From Mycobacterium sp. ACS4054 (GTDB taxonomy: Bacteria; Actinomycetota; Actinomycetes; Mycobacteriales; Mycobacteriaceae), in the NCBI RefSeq assembly GCF_001667275.1, contig NZ_LZHV01000006.1:1-64000 (forward strand): a stretch of 64,000 bases of DNA. Reading direction: 5' to 3'. The notes under the pieces are model-generated. The model ran no database searches and was not told the origin of the DNA. It worked only from the letters and a program-made list of their open reading frames with translations. The position numbers were made by a program, and so were the translations under genes. Below are positions 27,471-36,648 of the stretch, one piece after another (the first letter of the stretch is position 1; every line of letters begins with the position of its first letter).

Positions 27471-27749
27471 TCAGCCGTGCGGCGCCTCGGAGATCTTGGT
27501 GTCCGGCTTGCCCAACGTCTGGCAGTACGTCAAGGCCGACAGCCGGGTGGCCGAGATCTCGGCGTTGGCCGGGTCGGTGCCGTTCTTGTCCTTCAGCATC
27601 TTGCTGACCTCGTCGTTCTGCTTCTTCTCGTCCTGCGTCGTGAACTCCTTGCACTTGGTGTCGCCGCCGGTGTTGATGACCTGTGAGGCCGAACACGCGC
27701 TGGACAGCAGCACAGCCATCGCGAACGCCGCGGCCGCGATTTGCTTCAT
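27471..27749 (-). CDS. Small HdeA-like lipoprotein
   Basis: A 92-residue exported protein. The signal peptide ends in a lipobox (LLSSAC), so Cys19 should be lipidated. The mature part contains two further cysteines (KCKEF and TYCQT) around a charged helical segment, a pattern like the HdeA/HdeB acid-stress family and short lipoproteins annotated as HdeA-like in mycobacteria. The chaperone function is inferred from this pattern only. It is isolated, converging on the FAD oxidoreductase gene. Confidence 0.7.
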   Translation of the reverse strand: MKQIAAAAFAMAVLLSSACSASQVINTGGDTKCKEFTTQDEKKQNDEVSKMLKDKNGTDPANAEISATRLSALTYCQTLGKPDTKISEAPHG

Positions 27750-27941
27750 GGTTTGCCTCCCTGGAGTCGAGTAGTGGTATCAGTACACCAAATCGACCGA
27801 TTTGAAACCCCCGCACGAGATTTGCCCGGTCGGTTCCCGCGTTTGCGCCGCGTGCAAACCGCACGCGATGGGGAATAACTGCCTCGTCCGCATCGTCCTT
27901 TAGGGTTTGTCGTGCCGAGCCGCACGGGGAGGAAACGTCCA

Positions 27942-29165
27942 GTGTCCCTAGCCAACGGGTCAACTCCGCGGCCGTCGGTGGCGACACTGGGCAAGGCGGG
28001 TGCCCAAAATTCCGACCGCGGCGTGTTCGCGGCCGTGTTGGTGCTGCTGTTATCCGTCGGCTGGGTCGCCAACCACTTCGTCGCATTGATGCCCCTGCTC
28101 AGCGTTCGGCAACGCCTCAGCGCGGCCACCCTCGATGCGATCTTCGGCGTGTATGCCGTGGGATTGGTGCCGGGTCTGCTCGTCGGCGGGCGCACGTCGG
28201 ACGCGTTCGGGCGGCGGCCGGTGGCGCTGGCGGGTGCGGCGACCGCCGTGGCCGGCACGGTGGCGATGCTGTGCTCTCAGCAGTACGACGTCTTGCTCGT
28301 CGGACGCCTGGTCGTCGGGTTCGGCGTCGGCCTGGCCATGAGTTCCTGCACCGCCTGGGCCTCCGATCTGAAGGGTCCGGCCGGGGCCGCCATGGCCGGA
28401 GCGGTGTTGATGGGCGGTTTTGCGATCGGCCCGTTCGCTGGAGCGTTGATCGTCAAGGCCGGCCCGGGCGGCATCCTCTTGTCGTTCGTGATCGCGGCCG
28501 CGATCGGCGTGGCCGCGATGGCCTTCGCGGTTCTTGCGGCGCGGGGCGCGCGCACCACCGCGCCGCCAACCACTCAGGTGCAGCAGCCGACGACGAACCC
28601 GGGACAGGGAGCCGCGCGGGCGTTGAGCTGGGCGATGCCGCTGGCGCCATGGGTGTTCGCGTCGGCGACCCTTGGTTTCGTCGCGATCCCCGGCCGCGTC
28701 CACACGGGGCTGGCCGCCCCCATGGCGATCGGCACCGCCACGCTGCTCGTCAACGGGGTCAGCGGGCTTATCCAAGTGCTCGCCCGCGCGCGCCGCTGGG
28801 GGCCGCGGGCCGGCACCGTCGGCGCCCTGCTGGCCGCCCTCGGCTACGCGGTCACGGCGCTGGCCCCGCCGACCATGTCGCCGGCGTTGGGCCTGGCGCT
28901 GTTCCTGGTGCTCGGGTGCGCGTCCGGGCTCTGTCTGCGTGAGGGCCTGATCGACTTGGAGTCCGCGGCGCCGAAACACTTGCGCGGCGGGCTCGTTGGC
29001 GCGTTCTACGTGGTGACGTACATCGGTTTCGGCCTGCCGCTCATCTTGGCGACGGTCGGATCGGCGGTTTCGACGACCATCCTCGCGGTGATGGCGGCGT
29101 TGGCGTTGTTGGCCGCCGCCAGTCGGGCGGTGCGCCTTCGACGCGACGCCCACCGAAAGGGCTGA
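27942..29165 (+). CDS. MFS transporter
   Basis: A 407-residue membrane protein with about twelve hydrophobic helices. The first cytosolic loop carries the MFS signature GGRTSDAFGRRPVAL between helices 2 and 3. GTG 27942 was chosen because GGGAGGAAACG lies just upstream; a GTG at 27912 would add ten residues without a ribosome site. The substrate is unknown; drug or small-molecule efflux is the usual role of such 12-helix members. Confidence 0.82.
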   Translation: MSLANGSTPRPSVATLGKAGAQNSDRGVFAAVLVLLLSVGWVANHFVALMPLLSVRQRLSAATLDAIFGVYAVGLVPGLLVGGRTSDAFGRRPVALAGAATAVAGTVAMLCSQQYDVLLVGRLVVGFGVGLAMSSCTAWASDLKGPAGAAMAGAVLMGGFAIGPFAGALIVKAGPGGILLSFVIAAAIGVAAMAFAVLAARGARTTAPPTTQVQQPTTNPGQGAARALSWAMPLAPWVFASATLGFVAIPGRVHTGLAAPMAIGTATLLVNGVSGLIQVLARARRWGPRAGTVGALLAALGYAVTALAPPTMSPALGLALFLVLGCASGLCLREGLIDLESAAPKHLRGGLVGAFYVVTYIGFGLPLILATVGSAVSTTILAVMAALALLAAASRAVRLRRDAHRKG

Positions 29166-29289
29166 CGCCGCCGACCGCATGTTTCGCCGGGCGGCGCGCG
29201 GGTACCAGGGAGTGATCGATCACCATCCGCGGCGGGGCTCGAGGGTTTCACCGAGCGCGGCCCTCGGACCGGAGAACAGCAACCGCACC

Positions 29290-30351
29290 ATGACCAGAAA
29301 CGCATCAGTGAGCACCGCGCCGCCGGTCACTCAAAACGACCACGATTCGGGGGAATCCGCACGGCCCCCGGTGAATCGGCTGTCCCTGGGGCGCATTCCG
29401 CTCGAGATCCGCAAGGCGGCCGCGGTGATGGCGATCGCCCTCGTGATGACGTCGACGTTCGCGGCCGCCTACACGGTGGCCCTGGGCAGACCCGCGCCGC
29501 GGGAGCTGCCCATCGGGGTCGTCGGTCCCGCCTCGGTAACCGCGCCCATCGTCGCCGGAATGCAGCAGGGGCAGCACGAATTCAGCGTCCGCGGTTACCC
29601 ATCCAGGCAGGCGGCCGTCGCGGCAATCGATCATCAGACGATCACCGCCGTCATCGACGCCACCGTCGCGCCGCCCCAGCTCCTGCTGTCGAGCGCCAGC
29701 GGCTCGTCGGCGGTGCGCGTCCTGACGCAACTGGACGAGCCGGCGCCGGGACGCTACCTGCTGCCGATCACCGATCTGCATCCGCTGCCGGCCTCCGACC
29801 CATCCGGGTTGGCCACCTTCTACGTCACCATCGCCGCGACGATCCTGGGATTCGTCACGATGTTCCAGCTGCGGGCCAACGTCAAGACGCTGACGCTGCG
29901 CGGCTGGTTGACGTGCGTGGGCGCACTGGCGGTCATCGGCGGGGCGGCGCTTGCCGTGGTGGCCGGGCCCGTTTTGGGGGCGCTGCACACCCGCTTCCCG
30001 GAACTGTGGCTGGTGATCTCGCTGCAGATTGCCATTGCGGCGCTGTTCAATTCGACGATGCTGGTGTTGATCCACCGCTGGGCGATCATCCCGACCTGGG
30101 GCGTGTTCATCCTGCTCGGCAACACCTCGTCGGGGGGCGCGGTGTCGGCGTCGCTGCTGCCGCAGCCGTTTGCGGTTCTCAACCACGCACTGCCGAGCGG
30201 TGCCACGGTCGCCGCCATCCACACCGCAACCTATTTCCCGCAGAACCAGCGCGCGTTGCCGTTCGTCGTTCTGGCCGTATGGCTTTCGATCACGTTGGCC
30301 GCGTTGCTAGCGTGTTCCCGCGCGCTACATCGCTCCCCGGCCGAAGCGTAA
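29290..30351 (+). CDS. DUF3533/ABC-2-type membrane protein
   Basis: A 353-residue protein with one N-terminal helix (AAAVMAIALVMTSTFAAAYTVAL), an extracytoplasmic domain of about 130 residues and five C-terminal helices. This YhgE/Pip-like layout is that of the DUF3533 (SNG1-like) family. No ATPase is adjacent. The ATG at 29290 gives the family N-terminus; a longer frame to 29179 reads a GC-rich, unlikely leader. It follows the MFS gene by 124 bp. The role, possibly lipid or efflux related, is not established. Confidence 0.7.
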   Translation: MTRNASVSTAPPVTQNDHDSGESARPPVNRLSLGRIPLEIRKAAAVMAIALVMTSTFAAAYTVALGRPAPRELPIGVVGPASVTAPIVAGMQQGQHEFSVRGYPSRQAAVAAIDHQTITAVIDATVAPPQLLLSSASGSSAVRVLTQLDEPAPGRYLLPITDLHPLPASDPSGLATFYVTIAATILGFVTMFQLRANVKTLTLRGWLTCVGALAVIGGAALAVVAGPVLGALHTRFPELWLVISLQIAIAALFNSTMLVLIHRWAIIPTWGVFILLGNTSSGGAVSASLLPQPFAVLNHALPSGATVAAIHTATYFPQNQRALPFVVLAVWLSITLAALLACSRALHRSPAEA

Positions 30352-30362
30352 GGCGTTCAGGC

Positions 30363-31400
30363 TCACACTAATTCGCGCAGGGTCTCGATCAGCTTGATCC
30401 GCTCGCCGGGCGTGGACGCGATGGGCGAAACGTTCAGTGTGGTAACCCCGGCTTCCCGGAAGGCGGCCAGGCGATCCTTGACGAACGCGCGGCTCCCGAT
30501 CAGGTTCACGTCGCGCACCAGATCGTCGGGCACCACTTTGGCGGCGCCCTCCTTGTCACCCGCCAGGTAGAGCTCTTGGATCCGGTCGGCCTGCGGGCCG
30601 TAGCCGTACTTGGTGGCCAGCGTGTGATAGAAGTTCTTGCCCTTGGCCCCCATCCCGCCGATGTAGAGGGCCAAGTGCGGCTTGACGAATTCCCTCAGGG
30701 ATTCCGCGTTTTCGCCGATCGCCAGCACCGGGCCGGCGAAGACGTCGAGCTTACCCAGGCCGGGGTCCCGCTTGGCGCGGCCGGCGGCCAACGCCTCCCC
30801 CCACACCTCCTGCGCCTTCTCGGGCAGATAGAAGATCGGCTGCCACCCCTCGGCGACCTCGGCCGCCAGCTCCACGTTTTTCGGTCCCAGCGCCGCGATC
30901 AGTATCGGAATGCGTTCCCGGACGGGCTGATTGATCAGCTTCAGCGGCTTGCCCAGGCCGGTGCCCTGCCCCGCCGGCAGCGGGATCGTGTAGTACCGGC
31001 CCTGGTGTTTGACCGTCTCGCGGCGCCACACCTGGCGGCAGATTTCGATGACCTCGCGGGTCCGGGCGATCGGCGCGTCGTAGGGCACGCCGTGGAAGCC
31101 CTCGATGACCTGCGGGCCGGAGGCGCCCAGGCCCAGGGTGAACCGGCCGTCGGAGACGTAGTCCAGGCCGGCGGCGGTCATCGCGGTCAGCGTCGGCGTT
31201 CGGGTGTAGAGCTGCAGGATGCCGGAGGCCAGTTCGACCCGATCGGTGCTGGCGGCCAGGTAGCCCAGCGCGCTCACCGCGTCGAACGAATACGCCTCCG
31301 GGACGAAGACGATGTCGAGCCCGGCGCGCTCGAGGTCGGCGACTTCGGCGGCCACGTCCTTGAATCCGCCCGCATAGTTGATGCCCAAACCGATTCGCAT
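30363..31400 (-). CDS. LLM-class F420-dependent oxidoreductase (Rv3520c-like)
   Basis: A 345-residue luciferase-like TIM-barrel protein. The N-terminus MRIGLGINYAGGF, the FTLGLGASGPQVIEGFHG segment and a long insertion with PILIAALGPKNVELAAEVA mark the F420-dependent LLM class; it resembles Rv3520c. It is expected to use F420H2 for hydride transfer on an unknown substrate. GGGGGGAAG precedes the ATG. It lies 9 bp after an NTF2-like gene and is probably co-transcribed with it from the PadR-controlled divergent region. Confidence 0.85.
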   Translation of the reverse strand: MRIGLGINYAGGFKDVAAEVADLERAGLDIVFVPEAYSFDAVSALGYLAASTDRVELASGILQLYTRTPTLTAMTAAGLDYVSDGRFTLGLGASGPQVIEGFHGVPYDAPIARTREVIEICRQVWRRETVKHQGRYYTIPLPAGQGTGLGKPLKLINQPVRERIPILIAALGPKNVELAAEVAEGWQPIFYLPEKAQEVWGEALAAGRAKRDPGLGKLDVFAGPVLAIGENAESLREFVKPHLALYIGGMGAKGKNFYHTLATKYGYGPQADRIQELYLAGDKEGAAKVVPDDLVRDVNLIGSRAFVKDRLAAFREAGVTTLNVSPIASTPGERIKLIETLRELV

Positions 31401-31409
31401 CTTCCCCCC

Positions 31410-31832
31410 TTACGCGGTGGTGGACTCGTCGGCCAGCTCGAGCGCCTCGCGCTGGATCCGGTCGAACTGCGCCCCCATCGCCTCCGAGAGCGCTTTGGCG
31501 CCCGACAGCGGCCGCACCATCACCATGAAGTCGTCGATGAGCCCGTCGTCGTCGAAGTGCAGGAAGTCGCAACCGGTGATCTTGACGCCGGGCGCCCCGG
31601 CGATCCCGGTCTCGAACACGAAAGCGTGGTCGCGCCCGCCGTCGTCGTGGATCTCACGGATGTAGCGGAAGTCCTCGAAGATTCGCAATACGCCGCGCAG
31701 GATCGCGGCGGTTATCGGCTTGCCCACGTAGGGCTTGAAGGCCACCGGGCTGGTGAACACGACATCGTCGGCCAGCAGCGCCTGCATGGCCCGCTCGTCA
31801 CGCTCTTCGACCGCCTTGCGGAAGGGATGCAT
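31410..31832 (-). CDS. SnoaL/NTF2-like protein
   Basis: A 140-residue protein with the small NTF2 fold pattern: FRKAVEERDERAMQALLADDVVFTSP opening helices and a C-terminal sheet CDFLHFDDDGLIDDFMVMVRP. Members act as small-molecule hydrolases, isomerases or binding proteins. GAGGTGG precedes the start. It is the first gene of a two-gene unit with the LLM oxidoreductase and is divergent from padR, with a palindrome between them. Confidence 0.78.
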   Translation of the reverse strand: MHPFRKAVEERDERAMQALLADDVVFTSPVAFKPYVGKPITAAILRGVLRIFEDFRYIREIHDDGGRDHAFVFETGIAGAPGVKITGCDFLHFDDDGLIDDFMVMVRPLSGAKALSEAMGAQFDRIQREALELADESTTA

Positions 31833-31900
31833 CCGCCCACCTCACATTTCGTTGGGAAGTGCCGTTGACGCTATGCGGTGGGATCTCACATGTCCATAGT

Positions 31901-31928
31901 GCGATTAATCACTTTGTTGATTAATCGC
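31901..31928. promoter_or_regulatory. Perfect 11-bp inverted repeat: candidate PadR operator
   Basis: GCGATTAATCA (31901-31911) and TGATTAATCGC (31918-31928) are exact inverted copies around a 6-nt spacer. It lies in the 115-bp divergent region between the NTF2-LLM unit and padR and is strikingly AT-rich for this genome, as expected for a regulator site overlapping both promoters. Confidence 0.7.
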
Positions 31929-31947
31929 GCCGTTGTAGCATCTTTGG

Positions 31948-32517
31948 ATGTCGCTGCGTGACGCGGTACTGGCCGCCCTGCTCGAGGGCGAATCGTCCGG
32001 GTACGACCTGGCCAAGGACTTCGACGCCTCGGTCGCCAATTATTGGATGGCCACCCCGCAGCAGCTGTACCGGGAACTCGACCGGCTCGCCGACCAGGGG
32101 CTCATCCAGGCGCGGCTGGTGCACCAGGAGCGCCGGCCCAACAAGCGCCTCTTCTCCCTGACCGACGCCGGTCGCGCCGCGATCGGAGAGTTCACCGCCA
32201 AGGCGCCCAGGCCGTCGGCGATCCGCGACGAACTGATGGTGAAGGTCCAGGCCGCCGACGCCGGGGACGCCCGCGCCGTGCGCGAATTCATCGACGAGCG
32301 CCTGCAATGGGCGACGGCCAAACTGCAACGCTACGAACGGTTACGGGCGCGGGTGCTGGACGGACGTGACGAGGAGGAATTCCTGGCCGAGGCCGAGCGC
32401 ATCGGCCCCTACCTGACGCTGCTGCGCGGAATCGCGTTCGAGGAAGAGAACATTCGCTGGGCCAGCCGCGCGCTGGCCGTCATGGAACATCGCCTGTCCG
32501 CGCGGGCCGAGGAGTGA
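31948..32517 (+). CDS. PadR-family transcriptional regulator
   Basis: A 189-residue protein. The winged-helix N-terminal domain (residues 1-80: LRDAVLAALLEGESSGYDLAKDFD, LYRELDRLADQGLI, RLFSLTDAGRAAI) is followed by a helical dimerisation domain (PF10400-like) rich in charged residues. PadR proteins usually repress a neighbouring enzyme or transporter gene. Here the divergent NTF2-LLM oxidoreductase unit, across a perfect palindrome, is the probable target (inference). Confidence 0.9.
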   Translation: MSLRDAVLAALLEGESSGYDLAKDFDASVANYWMATPQQLYRELDRLADQGLIQARLVHQERRPNKRLFSLTDAGRAAIGEFTAKAPRPSAIRDELMVKVQAADAGDARAVREFIDERLQWATAKLQRYERLRARVLDGRDEEEFLAEAERIGPYLTLLRGIAFEEENIRWASRALAVMEHRLSARAEE

Positions 32518-32544
32518 GCCGACGCCGACCATGGCGCTCGACCG

Positions 32545-33264
32545 CTATCTCCAGGCGAAGACCGGTTGCTCCAGCTCGTCGACCGGGTCCGGGCGGCCTT
32601 CGAGGCCCAACCACCGCAGTTGCAGCAGCACGGCGCCGGTGGGCGCGTGAATCAGGTCGTTTCCCAACGGGATTTGCACCACCGGGCGCGGGCTCTCCGG
32701 GATGGTGATGAACCGCGGTGAATCGGCGCGCTGCAATTGATGCAGGCCCACCCGGTACACCGCCACCACCTCGTCGGGCGCCGGCCGGGGATCGAGGCGG
32801 CCGCCGCCCCAGATCACGACCGGGGTGATGACGTACCCGGACCGGGTCGGGTAATCGTCCAGCAGCCCAAGCACCGTCGAGGCGGCCAGGGCGACGCCGA
32901 CCTCCTCGCGCAATTCCCGCAGCGCCGCGTCGACGGCGGTCTCGCCCGGGTCGAGGCGACCGCCGGGCAGCGCCCATTGCGCAGCGTGCGAGCTGAGGCG
33001 AGACGCCCTGCGGCACAACAGGAACGCCGCGCCACCGGACACGTCGACCATCCGGCCGTCGAGGCCGTGCGCCGGCATCCCGCGGTCGCCGTTCCACTCG
33101 TCCACCGGCGCCGGATCCACCCGGTCCTCGCCCGGGGTCGAGTCCACCAGCACCACGGCCACCGCCGCGTGGCGCTTCGTGGGGTCGGTGACCTCGCGAC
33201 GGTGATGGCTCGCCAGATGGCCGCCGATCCGCTCACGCAGCGCCTCGTCGTACGGGATGGTCAC
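32545..33264 (-). CDS. Nudix hydrolase
   Basis: A 239-residue protein with a complete Nudix box, GGRLDPGETAVDAALRELREEVGV read in two parts as GGRLDPGETA and RELREEVGV. The preceding LLCRRA and WALPGG elements and a length of about 240 residues resemble CoA-pyrophosphatase-type Nudix enzymes. It would hydrolyse a nucleoside-diphosphate-linked compound in the cytosol. The start is GTG 33264. It converges with padR and is divergent from the next gene. Confidence 0.87.
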   Translation of the reverse strand: MTIPYDEALRERIGGHLASHHRREVTDPTKRHAAVAVVLVDSTPGEDRVDPAPVDEWNGDRGMPAHGLDGRMVDVSGGAAFLLCRRASRLSSHAAQWALPGGRLDPGETAVDAALRELREEVGVALAASTVLGLLDDYPTRSGYVITPVVIWGGGRLDPRPAPDEVVAVYRVGLHQLQRADSPRFITIPESPRPVVQIPLGNDLIHAPTGAVLLQLRWLGLEGRPDPVDELEQPVFAWR

Positions 33265-33296
33265 GAGTTCGAGACTAAGCGCAAGGCCGAGCCCCG

Positions 33297-34205
33297 ATGT
33301 GGTTGACTGCGACCGTGCAGAGGAACCCCCTACTGGCCCGGCGCTTCTTCGACCGCTTCGAACCGGTGCACGCGGTGACGTACTTCGCGCCGGAGGCGCG
33401 GGCGGCCCTGGACGGCCTGGGTTACCGCGGATTCTGGATGGGCTATTTCGCCGCCCGCTCGGCGCCGCTGGGGATGGTGCCGCGCGAGGTCGTCACCGCC
33501 GTCTTCTACAACTTCGCCCCGGAGCGGGTGGCCAAGGCGCTGCCGGCGGCATGGCACATCGCCGGCCCGGACGCGGCGCTGCGCGCCCGGCAGGACTCGG
33601 CCGTCGCGGCGCTGCGCCGGTACGGGCTGGAGTCTGTCGAAAGCGTCCGCATCGCAGCGGAATTGGCGGGGAAGGCGGCAAGACTGGCGCCGCTGGACGG
33701 GCGTCCGCTGTTTGCCGCGAACTCGGCGTTGCCGTGGCCCGACGATCCGCTGGCCGCGCTGTGGCACGCGACCACGCTGTTGCGCGAGCAACGCGGCGAC
33801 GGTCACGTGGCGGTGCTGGCCGCCGCCGGCATCTCCGGTCGGGAATCCAACGTGTTGCACGCCGCGGCGGGCGGGGTGCCGCGCGAGTACATCGCGCGCA
33901 CCCGCGATTACGACGAGGCGGCGTGGCGGCACCACGAGCAACGGCTGGCCGATCGGGGGCTGCTCGACGCTGACGGGTCGCTGACGAGCGCCGGCCGGGA
34001 ACTGAAAGACCACATCGAGCGGTCCACCGATGCGCTGTCCCTGTCGGCGCTCGACGCGCTCAGCGACGAGGAGGTGGAAACGCTGTTTCGGGCGCTCACA
34101 CCGATCACCCGCGCCGTGGTGGCGGGCGGCGACGTTCCCGGCCTCACGCCGATGGGGTTGCGCCGCGACGAATTGCACGACGACAGCGCGCATTTGGCTT
34201 CCTGA
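33297..34205 (+). CDS. SCO6745-family (SalK-like) protein
   Basis: A 302-residue protein with the opening ARRFFDRFEPVHAVTYFAPEARAAL, a pattern typical of the actinobacterial SCO6745/SalK-like family, all helical and of unknown function. GYRGFWMGYFAARSAPLG is another family block. No catalytic motif is evident. The ATG at 33297 has AAGG 10 nt upstream; a GTG seven codons later is an alternative. It lies 37 bp before the next small gene. Confidence 0.75.
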   Translation: MWLTATVQRNPLLARRFFDRFEPVHAVTYFAPEARAALDGLGYRGFWMGYFAARSAPLGMVPREVVTAVFYNFAPERVAKALPAAWHIAGPDAALRARQDSAVAALRRYGLESVESVRIAAELAGKAARLAPLDGRPLFAANSALPWPDDPLAALWHATTLLREQRGDGHVAVLAAAGISGRESNVLHAAAGGVPREYIARTRDYDEAAWRHHEQRLADRGLLDADGSLTSAGRELKDHIERSTDALSLSALDALSDEEVETLFRALTPITRAVVAGGDVPGLTPMGLRRDELHDDSAHLAS

Positions 34206-34242
34206 TGGCTGCGTGCCCGTGCCGGCGCGTTAGCCTGGCCGC

Positions 34243-34509
34243 ATGAGCAACCAGCGGATACCCGGCGGAGTGGTACACAAGCTGCCCGCGGACCTGCGCG
34301 AGTCGCTGATCGGCAATGCCACGGCACTGGCCGCGTGGAACGACATCACGGCCTTGGCCCGTAACGAGTTCATCTGCTGGGTGGAGGACGCCAAGCAAGA
34401 CGCGACCCGGCAGCGTCGCATCCGCCGGACGCAGGAGGAGTTGGAAGAGGGCAAGCGCCGGCCGTGCTGCTGGCCGGGCTGCAAGCACCGCGAGCGCACC
34501 GGTAAATAA
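34243..34509 (+). CDS. YdeI/OmpD-associated family small protein
   Basis: An 88-residue protein containing the bacteriocin-protection/YdeI C-terminal pattern (LPADLRESLIGNATALAAWNDITALARNEFICWVEDAK, then RRIRRTQEELEEGKRRPCCWPGC). Members are widespread in actinobacteria; the function is unknown. The CCWPGC end, with three cysteines in the last 20 residues, could bind metal. The frame ends 3 bp before the convergent VOC gene. Confidence 0.8.
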   Translation: MSNQRIPGGVVHKLPADLRESLIGNATALAAWNDITALARNEFICWVEDAKQDATRQRRIRRTQEELEEGKRRPCCWPGCKHRERTGK

Positions 34510-34512
34510 CTG

Positions 34513-34866
34513 TCAGCGGCTCAGCGGCTTGTAGAACACCAGGCCGTTGCCCTTGTTGTCGTAGACCACGGCGCGGCGTTCGTGTGCGTCGTCGTACGGA
34601 CCCTTGACGATGCCGCCGCCGCTGGCCTCCACCGCCTTGGCCGCGGCGTCGACGTCGGCGGTCTTGATGCCGACGACGACCTGCCCCGGGATGGGATGGT
34701 CCACCGGGGTCGCGAGGGCGAGCGTGACGGGCCCGCCGTCGAGGGCGGCGAAGTGCGCTCCGTCGCGGAATTTCAGCGCCATTCCCAGGGTCTCGCTGTA
34801 GAACCGGATCGACTCTTCGAGGTCATCGGTCGACAGGATGATCATCTTCACTTCGTGCTCGCTCAC
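34513..34866 (-). CDS. VOC (glyoxalase/bleomycin-resistance) family protein
   Basis: A 117-residue protein of one vicinal-oxygen-chelate module pair: IILSTDDLEESIRFYSETLG at the start and a second beta unit ending NKGNGLVFYKPL. Such proteins dimerise to form a metal site or act as binding proteins. GAGGAGG precedes the GTG. No substrate can be assigned. Confidence 0.83.
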   Translation of the reverse strand: MSEHEVKMIILSTDDLEESIRFYSETLGMALKFRDGAHFAALDGGPVTLALATPVDHPIPGQVVVGIKTADVDAAAKAVEASGGGIVKGPYDDAHERRAVVYDNKGNGLVFYKPLSR

Positions 34867-34927
34867 GGTGCCTCCTCTGGCCGGATGGCATACAGACTAG
34901 GCCGCGGGAGCGGGCGAGCGGTCAAGA

Positions 34928-35437
34928 TCAGGTCCGGCCGGCCGGAATCACCTGTCCGTCAAGGTAATCCATGGGCGGCCCGTCCCCGCGCCCGGCGTCA
35001 CGGTCGGCCACCGCGGTGGCCAGAGCGGTGCCGCCCTGAATGGTCCCCACGATCTCCACGTGGTCGTTGACCGTGAAATGCGAAGCGACACCGGCGGGTT
35101 GGCCCCCGCCATGGCCGATGAGCGCGGTGTTGGGGGTGACCAGGTAGGTCTGGGTGTACCCGTTGGCGCTGCGCGCGGTCACCGAGCCCGGCGACACGGC
35201 GATCACCGTGCCCTCCTGGCGCACCGACTGCGAGGCCACCGGCGGCTCCTGGCTGGCCTCGATGGTTCGCTTCTGGCCGTGCGGCGCGTTGAGCAGCAGT
35301 GCCGCACACGCCGCCGCGCACAGCATGGACGCCGAGGCGACTTCGCACACCGCCGCGACACCCGACCCGCGGCGCGCGGGCCAGCGTACCGCCGAACTTT
35401 GCTCCGGCGTCGCGGGCATCCGATATTTGGCAGCCAC
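34928..35437 (-). CDS. Membrane-anchored DUF5666-like exported protein
   Basis: A 169-residue protein with a hydrophobic segment near residues 27-49 (VAAVCEVASASMLCAAACAALLL) acting as anchor or signal, then a beta-rich domain (EGTVIAVSPGSVTARSANG, HFTVNDHVEIVGTIQGGTAL) of the DUF5666 type. The GTG start has GGGAGGA at good spacing. It lies beside the mycolate methyltransferase gene on the same strand but 140 bp apart, so co-regulation is not assured. Function unknown. Confidence 0.68.
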   Translation of the reverse strand: MAAKYRMPATPEQSSAVRWPARRGSGVAAVCEVASASMLCAAACAALLLNAPHGQKRTIEASQEPPVASQSVRQEGTVIAVSPGSVTARSANGYTQTYLVTPNTALIGHGGGQPAGVASHFTVNDHVEIVGTIQGGTALATAVADRDAGRGDGPPMDYLDGQVIPAGRT

Positions 35438-35578
35438 GATCAGTCCTCCCCTGCGGTTTTGCGCCGACGAATGCCGACGCGCACCGAGTCAGGTTGTTGC
35501 TCGTGGATTTACCCCGGGGGCGAAGCTGATAAACCGCCCCGGGTCAGTCATGTGCCGCCCGCACGGGCGGCGGCGTCG

Positions 35579-36520
35579 TCAGCCCTTGGTGAGGGTGAAC
35601 TGCGCGACGTCGGTGTAGCCCTCGCGGAACAGGTCGGCGCAACCGGTGAGGTATTTCATGTACCGGTCGTAGACCTCTTGGGACTGGATGGCGATGGCCT
35701 CGTCGCGGCGCGACTCGAGCGCGGCCGCCCAGGTGTCCAGCGTGCGCGCGTAGTGCGGGCGCAGCGGCTGGTAGAGCTTGAGGCTGAAGCCGGCGCGGGT
35801 CGCCTGCTCTTCGACGGTCTTGGCCGCGGGCAGGTCTCCCCCCGGGAAGATCTCGTCCATGATGAATTTCATGAACCGCAGTTTCGTCATGGTGATGGGC
35901 AGCCCGCGCTCTTCGAACTCCTCGCGGCTGGGCTGAATGATGGTGTGCAGCATCATCACACCGTCGTCGGGCAGCGCCTCGTAGGCCATCTTGAAGAAGT
36001 CGGGGTAGCGGTCGCGCCCGAAGTGCTCGAAGGCGCCGATGGACACGATGCGGTCCACCTTCTCGTCGAACTGCTCCCAGCCCTGCAGCAGCGCCCGCTT
36101 GCTGCGCGGGCTGGGGTGCTCGTCGAGGCGGCGCTGCACGTGCGCCTGCTGGTTGCGGCTCAGGGTGAGGCCGACGACGTTGACGTCGTACTGCTCGAGC
36201 GCCCGGATGATGGTGGTGCCCCAGCCGCAGCCGATGTCGAGCAGGGTCTGGCCCGGTTGCAGCCCGAGCTTGCCCAGCGAGAGGTCGACCTTGGCCAGCT
36301 GTGCCTCTTCGAGGGTCATGTCCTCGCGCTCGAAGTAGGCGCAGCTGTAGGTCCGCGTCGGGTCGAGGAACAACGCGAAGAAGTCGTCGGACAAGTCGTA
36401 GTGCGCCTGAACGTCGTCGAAATGCGGCTCTAGGCTCACGGGCTCGCTGCGGTTCTCGGGCACAAACAACCTCTGACTTTGGTGGATTTTTTCCCGCGTG
36501 CGATCGCGGTCGATCGACAT
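35579..36520 (-). CDS. Cyclopropane mycolic acid synthase-family SAM methyltransferase
   Basis: A 313-residue member of the CmaA/MmaA/UmaA family. It has VQAHYDLSDDFFALFLDPTRTYSCAYFER, the SAM motif LLDIGCGWGTT, VDRIVSIGAFEHFG and the EIFPGGDLP segment, and ends KYLTGCADLFREGYTDVAQFTL. These enzymes add a methylene or methyl group to a double bond of meromycolate chains. It shares features with CmaA1 and MmaA proteins, with an N-terminal extension of about 30 residues; the exact orthologue is not assigned. Mycolic acid modification supports a mycobacterial host. It is divergent from a hemerythrin gene. Confidence 0.88.
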   Translation of the reverse strand: MSIDRDRTREKIHQSQRLFVPENRSEPVSLEPHFDDVQAHYDLSDDFFALFLDPTRTYSCAYFEREDMTLEEAQLAKVDLSLGKLGLQPGQTLLDIGCGWGTTIIRALEQYDVNVVGLTLSRNQQAHVQRRLDEHPSPRSKRALLQGWEQFDEKVDRIVSIGAFEHFGRDRYPDFFKMAYEALPDDGVMMLHTIIQPSREEFEERGLPITMTKLRFMKFIMDEIFPGGDLPAAKTVEEQATRAGFSLKLYQPLRPHYARTLDTWAAALESRRDEAIAIQSQEVYDRYMKYLTGCADLFREGYTDVAQFTLTKG

Positions 36521-36648
36521 GCTGACGCCCCAGTGTATCCGCACGGTTGGCGAGGCCTTTCCCCACGTCGCCCGGCCGGTTGACTGGCCCGCCCCGATGG
36601 GACAACATGGCCGCGAACCGTAGCGGGTGAGAAAGGCGGGGCGCCGCG

